DNA of 64,000 nucleotides from Bacteroidota bacterium (GTDB lineage Bacteria; Bacteroidota; Bacteroidia; NS11-12g; UBA955): NCBI GenBank assembly GCA_024103355.1, contig JAGFIU010000024.1, positions 1 to 64,000 of the forward strand, read 5' to 3'. Shown piece by piece: positions 9,404 to 16,462 of this stretch (position 1 is its first letter; each line of letters starts with the position of its first letter). The notes under the pieces were generated by a model. It saw only the letters and a program-made list of their open reading frames with translations, ran no database searches and was not told where the DNA came from. The position numbers and the translations under genes were made by a program.

Positions 9404-9411
9404 TAACTTTG
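9404..9411 (+). promoter_or_regulatory. -7 box upstream of the M1 aminopeptidase gene
   Basis: TAACTTTG matches TAnnTTTG and lies 43 bases before the ATG at 9455. No well-spaced -33 element is seen (a TTTG ends only 12 bases upstream), so this is a weaker call. Confidence 0.35.
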
Positions 9412-9454
9412 TCCATGTGTTACAACGCATATTTATCAACTTTATTTACTCATT

Positions 9455-11326
9455 ATGAAATTATTATTTAGCAGCATCATAATTACAATTTTTCTGATTT
9501 CATCTTGCATAGAATCAACTCAAAAAAGATACCAAACCAATCTAGAATCACATAATCACAGCTTTTCCAACTTCGAAGAAGTAACCCCAACACATTTATA
9601 TTTAAACCTAATAGCTGATTTTGATAAAAAGGTGCTTAAAGGCTTTGCAGAATGGGATATAGTGCCAAAAGTTGGAGCTAAAAAAATAATACTTGACATT
9701 AAAGATTTAGTGATAATTAAAACCGAAGTTGATGGCGATATTATCGACTTTTCTCTTTCTGGGGAGAATGAAATATTAGGTTCCGGACTTATAATTCCAA
9801 TTACTGATAAAACCCAAAAGGTCAAGGTGTTCTATGAAACAAGCACTAACGCAGAGGCAATACAATGGCTAACAGCAGAGCAAACCGGTGGAAAACCTTT
9901 CGTGTATACCCAGAGTGAAGCAATACTTGCACGCAGTTGGATTCCATGCATGGATATTCCTGCATTAAGATTCACTTATAATGCGATTATTAAATGTCCA
10001 AAAGATCTATTACCGCTTATGAGTGCGACTAATCCTCAACAAAAAAACAACGAATCAGTCTATCATTTTGAAATGTCCAAACCTATTCCTTCATATTTAA
10101 TGGCATTAAGTATTGGCGATTTGGTGTTCGCTCCTTTAGGAGAGAAATGTGGTGTATATGCACAACCGTCATTAATTGAAGATTGTAAAATCGAATTTGT
10201 CGATTTAGACAGGATGATTAAAACTGCTGAATCAATTTATGGACAATACCGTTGGGGCAGGTATGATATTCTGGTACTGCCAGCAAGTTTTCCATTCGGT
10301 GGCATGGAAAATCCTAGGTTGACTTTTGCTACTCCAACCATTATAACAGGAGACAAAAGCCTTGTCTCACTTATTGCTCATGAACTTGCACATTCATGGA
10401 GTGGAAATTTAGTTACCAATAGGACTTGGGATGATTTTTGGTTGAATGAAGGCTTTACAGTATACTTTGAATCAAGAATTATGGAAAAACTCTATGGAAA
10501 AGATTTTGTTGAGATGACAGACAAACTCGCTCTTGATGAATTAAAAAATACTATATCCGAAATGATGTTAACCCAACCTAACGATACTAGGTTGTTTTTA
10601 GATTTAAAAGGAAGAAATCCTGACGATGGAATGACAGATATTGCTTATGAAAAGGGTCACTTTTTTCTACTTGCCATTGAAAAACAGGTCGGGAGAGAGC
10701 GTTTTGACATATTCTTGAATCAATATTTTAACCATTTCGCATTTCAATCAATCAATACGCAAACTTTTATTAATTATCTTGAAGAAAATCTTCTAATCCA
10801 ATATCCGGGAAGTGCTGATTCTATTGGTGTCAATGAATGGATTTTTGAACAAGGGTTACCAATTAATTGTCCAACAATTCATTCAGCATATCTTTATTCC
10901 GTTGACTCATTAATTCAAGACCTAATAGCAGGAACAAAGCTTGAAAAGAGCATGTTTAATCATTGGACAACCCATCAATATTTATATTTCTTTAGAAATC
11001 TCCCAAGAACATATTACCTCTCACACATGGATGACTTGGATTTTATTGGCAATTTCAGCAATAGCAAAAATGCAGAAATAGCATGCGACTGGTTTAAATT
11101 ATGTATTAGAAGTAACTACCTTAAAGCTAGTCCAAGTTTGGAAAACTTCTTAATTAAAGTAGGTAGACGGAAATTTCTTGAACCAATTTATAAGGAACTT
11201 TTATCAAACCCTGAATGGAATAACTTTGCTAAACAAGTCTATTCAAATGCAAAAAAAGGGTATCATTCAGTTTCCAACAGTACTATTCAAGAAATAATGA
11301 AAGCAAAATTTGGAACAAATTACTAA
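9455..11326 (+). CDS. M1-family zinc aminopeptidase, lipoprotein
   Basis: 623 residues. The N-terminus has a lipoprotein signal with lipobox LISSC, predicting a periplasmic or outer-membrane lipid anchor. The M1 catalytic set is complete: the exopeptidase motif GGMEN (about residues 285-290), the zinc motif HELAH at 309-313 and the third zinc ligand Glu332 in NEGF, exactly 18 residues after His313. The overall order resembles leukotriene A4 hydrolase-type aminopeptidases, with a C-terminal helical domain. It would trim amino acids from peptides outside the inner membrane, complementing the DPP-IV-like enzyme. The PLP enzyme gene begins 14 bases downstream. Confidence 0.9.
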   Translation: MKLLFSSIIITIFLISSCIESTQKRYQTNLESHNHSFSNFEEVTPTHLYLNLIADFDKKVLKGFAEWDIVPKVGAKKIILDIKDLVIIKTEVDGDIIDFSLSGENEILGSGLIIPITDKTQKVKVFYETSTNAEAIQWLTAEQTGGKPFVYTQSEAILARSWIPCMDIPALRFTYNAIIKCPKDLLPLMSATNPQQKNNESVYHFEMSKPIPSYLMALSIGDLVFAPLGEKCGVYAQPSLIEDCKIEFVDLDRMIKTAESIYGQYRWGRYDILVLPASFPFGGMENPRLTFATPTIITGDKSLVSLIAHELAHSWSGNLVTNRTWDDFWLNEGFTVYFESRIMEKLYGKDFVEMTDKLALDELKNTISEMMLTQPNDTRLFLDLKGRNPDDGMTDIAYEKGHFFLLAIEKQVGRERFDIFLNQYFNHFAFQSINTQTFINYLEENLLIQYPGSADSIGVNEWIFEQGLPINCPTIHSAYLYSVDSLIQDLIAGTKLEKSMFNHWTTHQYLYFFRNLPRTYYLSHMDDLDFIGNFSNSKNAEIACDWFKLCIRSNYLKASPSLENFLIKVGRRKFLEPIYKELLSNPEWNNFAKQVYSNAKKGYHSVSNSTIQEIMKAKFGTNY

Positions 11327-11340
11327 GCATTAACCATAAC

Positions 11341-12192
11341 ATGTTTATTCTACCCTCACCCATTCAACAGATTCAAGGCGAGTTATTTACTCAGAAAAGA
11401 GTCTCAGTCTGGGTTAAAAGAGACGATTTAATCCATCCCTATGTATCAGGGAACAAATTACGAAAACTACAAGGGTGGATTCAAGTTGCAAAAAACAAGC
11501 GCTCCCATACTCTTGTTACATTAGGAGGTGCATACTCCAATCATCTAATTGCAACCGCTTATGCAGCAAGTATCTTCGGATTTAAGAGCATTGGTCTTAT
11601 AAGAAGCTATATACATACAGACAATTTAGTTTTAAAACATTGCAGATTATTTGGCATGGAAATAAAGACAATCGGTCATTTAGATATTGCCAGTTTAGAG
11701 AGTTCTGTTAATATGCATTATAGAGAGGAAGACGGATACACATATATCCCAATGGGAGGGAGCGGAGAACCGGGCAAAATAGGTTTCAAAGATTTCCTTA
11801 ATGAATCCAACATGATGGCAGATTACTATATTGTTGCTGCTGGAACCGGAACTTCTGCCATTGGTTTATCAGAAGCATTAATTGAAAATGGGAACCATAG
11901 ATCAAAAGTCTATGCATTGGCTTGCGTAAAAGATTATTCGTTAAAAACACTCTCAAAGGACAATTTGAGTTTCCTCTTTGAGTATGTTGGGAAAGGATTT
12001 GGCAAGTATGATGACAATCTTATTCACTTTGTAAAAGACGAATTTCAAAAAACGGGGATCTTTTTTGACCCTATATATACAGCAAAAGCTTGGAGCGGAT
12101 TATATGACTTAATAACAAAAGATTACTTTGAGGTTAATTCAAAAATTATTTTTGTCCATACAGGTGGGTTAACAGGTTGGTGGTCATTATAG
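11341..12192 (+). CDS. PLP-dependent ACC deaminase/D-cysteine desulfhydrase-like enzyme
   Basis: 283 residues, fold type II PLP enzyme. It shows the start pattern VSVWVKRDDLIHPYVSGNKLRKL with the presumed PLP lysine at Lys39, then TLGGAYSNHLIATAYAA and the phosphate-binding loop AAGTGTSAIG. Families with this pattern include 1-aminocyclopropane-1-carboxylate deaminase and D-cysteine desulfhydrase; Bacteroidota members are mostly untested, so the substrate is left open. It is somewhat short compared with the usual 300-340. It is probably co-transcribed with the upstream aminopeptidase. Confidence 0.82.
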   Translation: MFILPSPIQQIQGELFTQKRVSVWVKRDDLIHPYVSGNKLRKLQGWIQVAKNKRSHTLVTLGGAYSNHLIATAYAASIFGFKSIGLIRSYIHTDNLVLKHCRLFGMEIKTIGHLDIASLESSVNMHYREEDGYTYIPMGGSGEPGKIGFKDFLNESNMMADYYIVAAGTGTSAIGLSEALIENGNHRSKVYALACVKDYSLKTLSKDNLSFLFEYVGKGFGKYDDNLIHFVKDEFQKTGIFFDPIYTAKAWSGLYDLITKDYFEVNSKIIFVHTGGLTGWWSL

Positions 12193-12256
12193 TTCATAAG
12201 GATACATTCGCTGATTACTTACAATAGAGAAAATAAACTCCAAATTGAGATTTAGT

Positions 12257-12264
12257 TATTTTTG
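12257..12264 (+). promoter_or_regulatory. -7 box upstream of the helical lipoprotein gene
   Basis: TATTTTTG matches TAnnTTTG and ends 23 bases before the ATG at 12288. No -33 element at the expected spacing is seen. Confidence 0.35.
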
Positions 12265-12287
12265 TGGCTTAACATTCGTCATATAAT

Positions 12288-13295
12288 ATGATACTCACTC
12301 AACTTATAAATTTGAAAAGTGAACAGTTCATAAAAACAATATTGATTCTGCTCTTATCAATTTTTTCATCGTGTTCAAATGTCAGAGATATTAACTCAAT
12401 TCCAAATCTAAAACACAGCAATTGTTACACTCAAAAGGACTACAGTTACACAGCAAGTGATTTACCACAGAAATCTCAAATCCAAAACCTTGACACGACA
12501 CTTATCAATCATTTTTCATTTGCTGCAATTAATATCGCAAATGCAATAGGGTTGTTAGATATGTTAAAAGAGTACAACCTACTCAACATTCAAAATACTT
12601 TGAGTTCAAGTATTGAAAAACGTTTAAAATTGTTAGAGTTAAGACAAACCATAATGCAAAAAATTAACACCGCTTCATTGGAAATATCTGCAGTAACAAG
12701 TGAGATGGATTGTGAGGAAGAGCGTGCGAATCAGATTGCAAACTACCTTAAAGGTAAAATAGATCAGAAAGAAAGGAATTTGGTTATCGGTTCAATTGTT
12801 GTGGGTGCAATAGGGGCAATTACTTCTGAGGGGCTGAACAACAACCCATTATCAGGTAAATCGGGCAGTTATGTTTCTGTTGGTACAGCTTTAGTTGAAG
12901 CAACATTAGGAGTTTTGATTCTAATAAACAAAAAATCAATTATGTTTTATCATGAAAGAAACACTCCGGCAGAAATCTGGGTCGGACCAGAAATCTCAAA
13001 AACTCTCCCTCCCCCCATTTGGTATTACCTAAATTATAAGGATGAAGTAAATAGGAAGAAATCATTGAGGGAGCTACTAGTTGAACATTGGGAAAATTTT
13101 GGACAAATCAATAAATTTAAGAAAAAAAGCAAGAAAACATCTTTGGAAATATACTTTACTAAAGGAGGCAAATACACATCAGACCAATTACAGAACAGAG
13201 CAGACATGTATGACCAAATTGAATCTTATATCAATCTTATGAAACAAGACTTAAACATACTATCCTCCGAATTTGAAAAATTGAGTATAAAGTAA
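12288..13295 (+). CDS. Unknown lipoprotein with glycine-rich membrane segment
   Basis: 335 residues; I do not recognise the family. It has an export signal with a lipobox-like LSIFSSC near residue 28. The first part of the mature protein is predicted mostly helical, with a charged helix (QIANYLKGKIDQKERN). A glycine-rich hydrophobic segment follows (LVIGSIVVGAIGAITSEG, about residues 166-183) and then a second hydrophobic stretch (ALVEATLGVLILI, about 205-217). This hairpin arrangement can insert in or span a membrane. The C-terminal third is charged and helical. It stands alone with its own candidate -7 box. Nothing nearby indicates a role. Confidence 0.6.
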   Translation: MILTQLINLKSEQFIKTILILLLSIFSSCSNVRDINSIPNLKHSNCYTQKDYSYTASDLPQKSQIQNLDTTLINHFSFAAINIANAIGLLDMLKEYNLLNIQNTLSSSIEKRLKLLELRQTIMQKINTASLEISAVTSEMDCEEERANQIANYLKGKIDQKERNLVIGSIVVGAIGAITSEGLNNNPLSGKSGSYVSVGTALVEATLGVLILINKKSIMFYHERNTPAEIWVGPEISKTLPPPIWYYLNYKDEVNRKKSLRELLVEHWENFGQINKFKKKSKKTSLEIYFTKGGKYTSDQLQNRADMYDQIESYINLMKQDLNILSSEFEKLSIK

Positions 13296-13335
13296 AATAG
13301 GGATTTGTGTCATCCATGTAGTAATACATTGTTGA

Positions 13336-13755
13336 CTACTCTTTTGGGATCACATTCACCTTGAAACGAACATCAAACAACCCTTTTTCTGTAAAAACCC
13401 GTATTATTCTGTAATTCATACCTGGTCTTCCATTTGAATCAAAATTAAAGTTTAATTTTTTGCTCTCTTGTGGGTAGAGATAGAAAGTGTCAATCTCTGC
13501 CTTTGTACAACCACAAGACGGGTATACTTGGCTAACATAAACTATTGTTTCGTAATTATTTTTAACAGTAAATGAGAACGGGACAATTTCTCCCTCATTT
13601 ACTGTTCCGAGGTTCATTGTATCTCTCGGGAAATCGAACAACAAGGAATCTCCATTCTCAATATTTGAGTAAGATTGAAGTCCCATAAACATCAAGCAAA
13701 GAAAAAGAACTACCGGAAAAAAACTCCGATAGTTCCTTTTTAAAATTAGTTTCAT
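13336..13755 (-). CDS. DUF1573 secreted protein (third of three)
   Basis: 139 residues: long export signal (VVLFLCLMFMGLQSYS) followed by one immunoglobulin-like DUF1573 domain with FPRDTMNLGTVNEGEIVPFSF and the signature PSCGCTKAEI. Unlike its two neighbours it lacks the KEP(I/V)xP segment after the cysteines and has YLYPQES in its place. DUF1573 proteins are abundant, poorly studied periplasmic or surface proteins of Bacteroidota; the two cysteines of CGC may form a disulfide or bind a ligand. It lies 16 bases after the second DUF1573 gene in the same unit. Confidence 0.8.
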   Translation of the reverse strand: MKLILKRNYRSFFPVVLFLCLMFMGLQSYSNIENGDSLLFDFPRDTMNLGTVNEGEIVPFSFTVKNNYETIVYVSQVYPSCGCTKAEIDTFYLYPQESKKLNFNFDSNGRPGMNYRIIRVFTEKGLFDVRFKVNVIPKE

Positions 13756-13771
13756 ACTATTCTCCTAGGTT

Positions 13772-14200
13772 CTAATTAACTCTAACCGGAGTCTGTGGCT
13801 GCTGTTCAGCCTCAACAACAGTACCTTTAATTGTCAATCTGAATGTACCATGAGAAGTTTCAACAGTAATGGTCTTCACAAAATTCTGACCTTTAGAAGG
13901 TGCGGAATAGACTGCAACAACAGAACCTTTCTTCTTGGGAGCTACGGGTTCTTTTGAATATGATGGTGCTGTACAACCACAACTTGCTCTTACACTTTTA
14001 ATTTCAAGTGGACGCTCTGAATTATTGGTAAAGAAAAATTCAAACCGAGCTTGGGAGTTAGCTTGTACTTCGCCAAAGTCATGAATTAAAGACTCAAACT
14101 TAACGCTATCTTGTGAAGTTGGAGGTTCATTGTTGTTGCTTGCATAAGATGTTACTGCTGCAAAACAAAGCATTAGTGCTGATAGAATAATTTTTTTCAT
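13772..14200 (-). CDS. DUF1573 secreted protein (second of three)
   Basis: 142 residues: signal peptide (MKKIILSALMLCFAAVTSYA), then one DUF1573 domain with SLIHDFGEVQANSQARFEF, the signature ASCGCTAPSYSKEPVAP and a final strand region TVETSHGTFRLTIKGTVVEA. It is most like the upstream paralogue, indicating tandem duplication. Function unknown; a structural or scaffold role in the envelope is only inferred from the Ig-like fold. It is separated from its upstream neighbour by 24 bases. Confidence 0.85.
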   Translation of the reverse strand: MKKIILSALMLCFAAVTSYASNNNEPPTSQDSVKFESLIHDFGEVQANSQARFEFFFTNNSERPLEIKSVRASCGCTAPSYSKEPVAPKKKGSVVAVYSAPSKGQNFVKTITVETSHGTFRLTIKGTVVEAEQQPQTPVRVN

Positions 14201-14224
14201 GTGTATATATATTAAATTTTAAAC

Positions 14225-14728
14225 TTATTTTTTTGTTGGTATCTTAATCTCAGTACCACTATTATTATCAGATGCGACCGCCTCAACAACACCTGTAATA
14301 ACCAATTTAACAGTTCCGGCATTGGTTTCAACATTCACATCTTTTACAAAACTACCCAAAGCTTTTGCATTGTACTCTACCTCAATTTCTGATTTCTTAC
14401 CCGGTACAATAGGTTCTTTAGGGAATACAGGCGTGGTACATCCACAACCTGCTGTTGCCTTAATGATTACCAGATTAGAGTTTCCTGTATTCTCAAAAAC
14501 AAATTTGACTTTTGCCGGAATATTTTGCTTGATGGTACCAAAATTATGTTTTGTCTTCTCAAAAGTAATTTCAGGACCAAATACTCCCAAATTCTCAATT
14601 GATAGGAATTGCCTTTCCGCAGGAGTCGGCAGAAGTACCCCAACAGAACCTTTGTCAACAATAGTTTGAGCATTGGCTTGCAATCCAATAAATCCGAGCA
14701 TGGGAATTAATAAAAAGATTTTTTTCAT
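14225..14728 (-). CDS. DUF1573 secreted protein (first of three)
   Basis: 167 residues: signal peptide (MKKIFLLIPMLGFIGLQANAQ), a linker of about 30 residues, then DUF1573 with EKTKHNFGTIKQNIPAKVKF, the signature AGCGCTTPVFPKEPIVPGKK and VNVETNAGTVKLVITGVVEA. It is the first gene of a three-gene tandem set and carries the longest linker. A well-spaced promoter reads into it from inside the start of rsmA. Function unknown. Confidence 0.85.
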   Translation of the reverse strand: MKKIFLLIPMLGFIGLQANAQTIVDKGSVGVLLPTPAERQFLSIENLGVFGPEITFEKTKHNFGTIKQNIPAKVKFVFENTGNSNLVIIKATAGCGCTTPVFPKEPIVPGKKSEIEVEYNAKALGSFVKDVNVETNAGTVKLVITGVVEAVASDNNSGTEIKIPTKK

Positions 14729-14768
14729 AATACTGATTTTTAGAATTTATTTGCTTCAAATTTCATTC

Positions 14769-14798
14769 CAAAAGTATCGTGAACTTCGTAACTCCCAA
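14769..14798 (-). promoter_or_regulatory. Promoter of the DUF1573 trio, overlapping the rsmA start
   Basis: On the minus strand TACTTTTG (14769-14776) matches TAnnTTTG, preceded at 19 bases by TTG (14796-14798). The -33 element lies inside the first codons of rsmA on the opposite strand, so polymerase binding here could interfere with rsmA transcription. The box is about 40 bases from the DUF1573 start. Confidence 0.5.
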
Positions 14799-15564
14799 AA
14801 AAAAATTCGGGCAACATTTTCTTAAAGACAAATCCATTGCAGAAAAAGTTGCCAACCTTGCACCTCAATCCTTTGATGGCAAAGTACTTGAAATCGGACC
14901 GGGGATGGGGGTATTGACTCATTTTCTTCTACAAAAGAACAAAGAAAATCTTTATGTGAGTGAGATCGACTCGGAATCTGTGGATTATCTCAAACAAAAT
15001 CTCTTTGATGTAAATTACCACAACAGAATCATTGAAGGTGATTTTCTGAAGATTGCAAAAAATATCCTTCAAAGTGACGTTTGGTTTGTGGTTGGTAACT
15101 TCCCATATAATATTTCTTCTCAAATCTTATTTAAAATACTTGAAAATAAAGAACATGTAATTGGTTTTGGAGGGATGTTTCAGAGAGAAGTTGCAAGAAG
15201 AATATGTTCTGCACCTCATTCTAAGGAGTACGGGATATTATCAGTACTGGTACAAGCTTATTATAGAGTAGAATACTGTTTTACTGTTCCTGAAGATGTA
15301 TTTAACCCTCCTCCCAAAGTCAAAACCGGTGTAATCAGAGGTCAAAGACATAGAGATACCATAGGAACTTGCTCGGATGCATTATTTCTGGATGTAGTTA
15401 AAACTGCCTTTAATCAAAGGAGAAAAACATTAAATAACTGTCTGAAAAAATTTGGAATCCCTACGAAAATATTAGAGGATGCGGGCTTTGCAAGATTAAG
15501 ACCTGAAAATCTTAGTGTTGATGATTTTATCAAAATTACTGAAATGATTGAAAAAGCGCGGTGA
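14779..15564 (+). CDS. rsmA: 16S rRNA adenine dimethyltransferase RsmA (KsgA)
   Basis: 261 residues from a GTG start at 14779 (next codons give NFVTPKKKFGQHFLKD, the family's usual beginning, which decides the start). The SAM-binding loop is VLEIGPGMG (36-44), the acidic EID follows strand two (62-64), and the catalytic motif is NFPY (107-110), where most homologues have NxPY. RsmA dimethylates two adjacent adenines near the 3' end of 16S rRNA late in small-subunit assembly. It is divergent from the DUF1573 set and convergent with the DUF4249 gene. The call is secure. Confidence 0.95.
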   Translation: MNFVTPKKKFGQHFLKDKSIAEKVANLAPQSFDGKVLEIGPGMGVLTHFLLQKNKENLYVSEIDSESVDYLKQNLFDVNYHNRIIEGDFLKIAKNILQSDVWFVVGNFPYNISSQILFKILENKEHVIGFGGMFQREVARRICSAPHSKEYGILSVLVQAYYRVEYCFTVPEDVFNPPPKVKTGVIRGQRHRDTIGTCSDALFLDVVKTAFNQRRKTLNNCLKKFGIPTKILEDAGFARLRPENLSVDDFIKITEMIEKAR

Positions 15565-15570
15565 TTGTGC

Positions 15571-15586
15571 AGAAAAGCAGTTTTCT
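15571..15586. terminator. Hairpin between convergent rsmA and DUF4249 genes
   Basis: AGAAAA-GCAG-TTTTCT forms a 6-bp stem with a 4-base loop, 6 bases after the rsmA stop and 9 before the end of the opposing gene. It could terminate in both directions. The stem is short. Confidence 0.4.
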
Positions 15587-15594
15587 TCTATACC

Positions 15595-16458
15595 CTATTC
15601 TTTTATTTCCACTTCTAAACTATGACTTTCGCAAACATTAAAATAACCTACCGGGGTCATTGCGTTTTTGTTATTAACCACAAAATTTGTTCTAACATTA
15701 TATGGTGGCGATGCAAACAATCCGCCATTCTGCATTTGTTGTTGTGCCATGCTTAAATACTGATAGAAATCACCCGAAATTCCCAATATTTCTATTTTAA
15801 CCTTTTCATCCAACTGATAAGGCCTATCAAAGTCATTGATTTGCAAAAGGGATATGGGAAATAAAAATTCTAAACTATCTGAAAATGCTTGTTCAAATCC
15901 TGCATCATAAGAAATATTTATTTTTGAAGGATTATTCATAAACTTTCCGTTTCTATACGTTCTAATCCAATACATATCTCCACGACCTTTCAAATCTCTT
16001 GCGTGCAAATTCACAAAATATCCCTTGCTATTTTCATTGTATTTATATGTAATAGAGTCAACTATAGTGCTTCTCATCATGGTGCTTTGTGCCGAATAAA
16101 TATTGCTGCCTCTATAGACTTTCAAAATAAAATGAGAGCTTTTGATAAAAGTATCCGTTCCTGATGGTTCATAGACATACTCTCCTGAGTGCATATTTTC
16201 AAAAACATATTTTTTACCAAGATTATCAAACATAACAACAGAATCAACCGTAAGTGGAGGGTAATTACCTGAATTATCAAAATAATCAACACTCTGTGAA
16301 ATTTTAACTATTTGAGGTTTTACCTCATTGGTAATGATTGCATCAATACAAATTTGCGACTCCGTTTTTTTCACTTTAACATCAACAACATCTTCGCAAG
16401 AAACAAAAATAACAGTCAGGATAAAAAACCAAGTTCGATGCAAATTCATTCTATACAT
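15595..16458 (-). CDS. DUF4249 lipoprotein, partner of a TonB receptor
   Basis: 287 residues with a lipoprotein signal (FFILTVIFVSC, lipidated Cys near residue 21) and the DUF4249 pattern: an early VDAIITNE-like strand (ICIDAIITNEVKPQIVKISQ), then an all-beta body. A second ATG at 16449 is an equally good start. In Bacteroidota, DUF4249 lipoproteins are usually encoded next to a TonB-dependent receptor, as here, where the receptor ends 4 bases upstream. They are thought to be surface or periplasmic partners in uptake, but ligands are largely unknown. Confidence 0.85.
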   Translation of the reverse strand: MYRMNLHRTWFFILTVIFVSCEDVVDVKVKKTESQICIDAIITNEVKPQIVKISQSVDYFDNSGNYPPLTVDSVVMFDNLGKKYVFENMHSGEYVYEPSGTDTFIKSSHFILKVYRGSNIYSAQSTMMRSTIVDSITYKYNENSKGYFVNLHARDLKGRGDMYWIRTYRNGKFMNNPSKINISYDAGFEQAFSDSLEFLFPISLLQINDFDRPYQLDEKVKIEILGISGDFYQYLSMAQQQMQNGGLFASPPYNVRTNFVVNNKNAMTPVGYFNVCESHSLEVEIKE

Positions 16459-16462
16459 TATA

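Noticed and set aside
13317-13338. GTAGT...ACTAC stem as a terminator between the unknown lipoprotein and DUF1573 genes
   Set aside because: Only 5 bp with a loop of about 12 bases and no T run; too weak to list.
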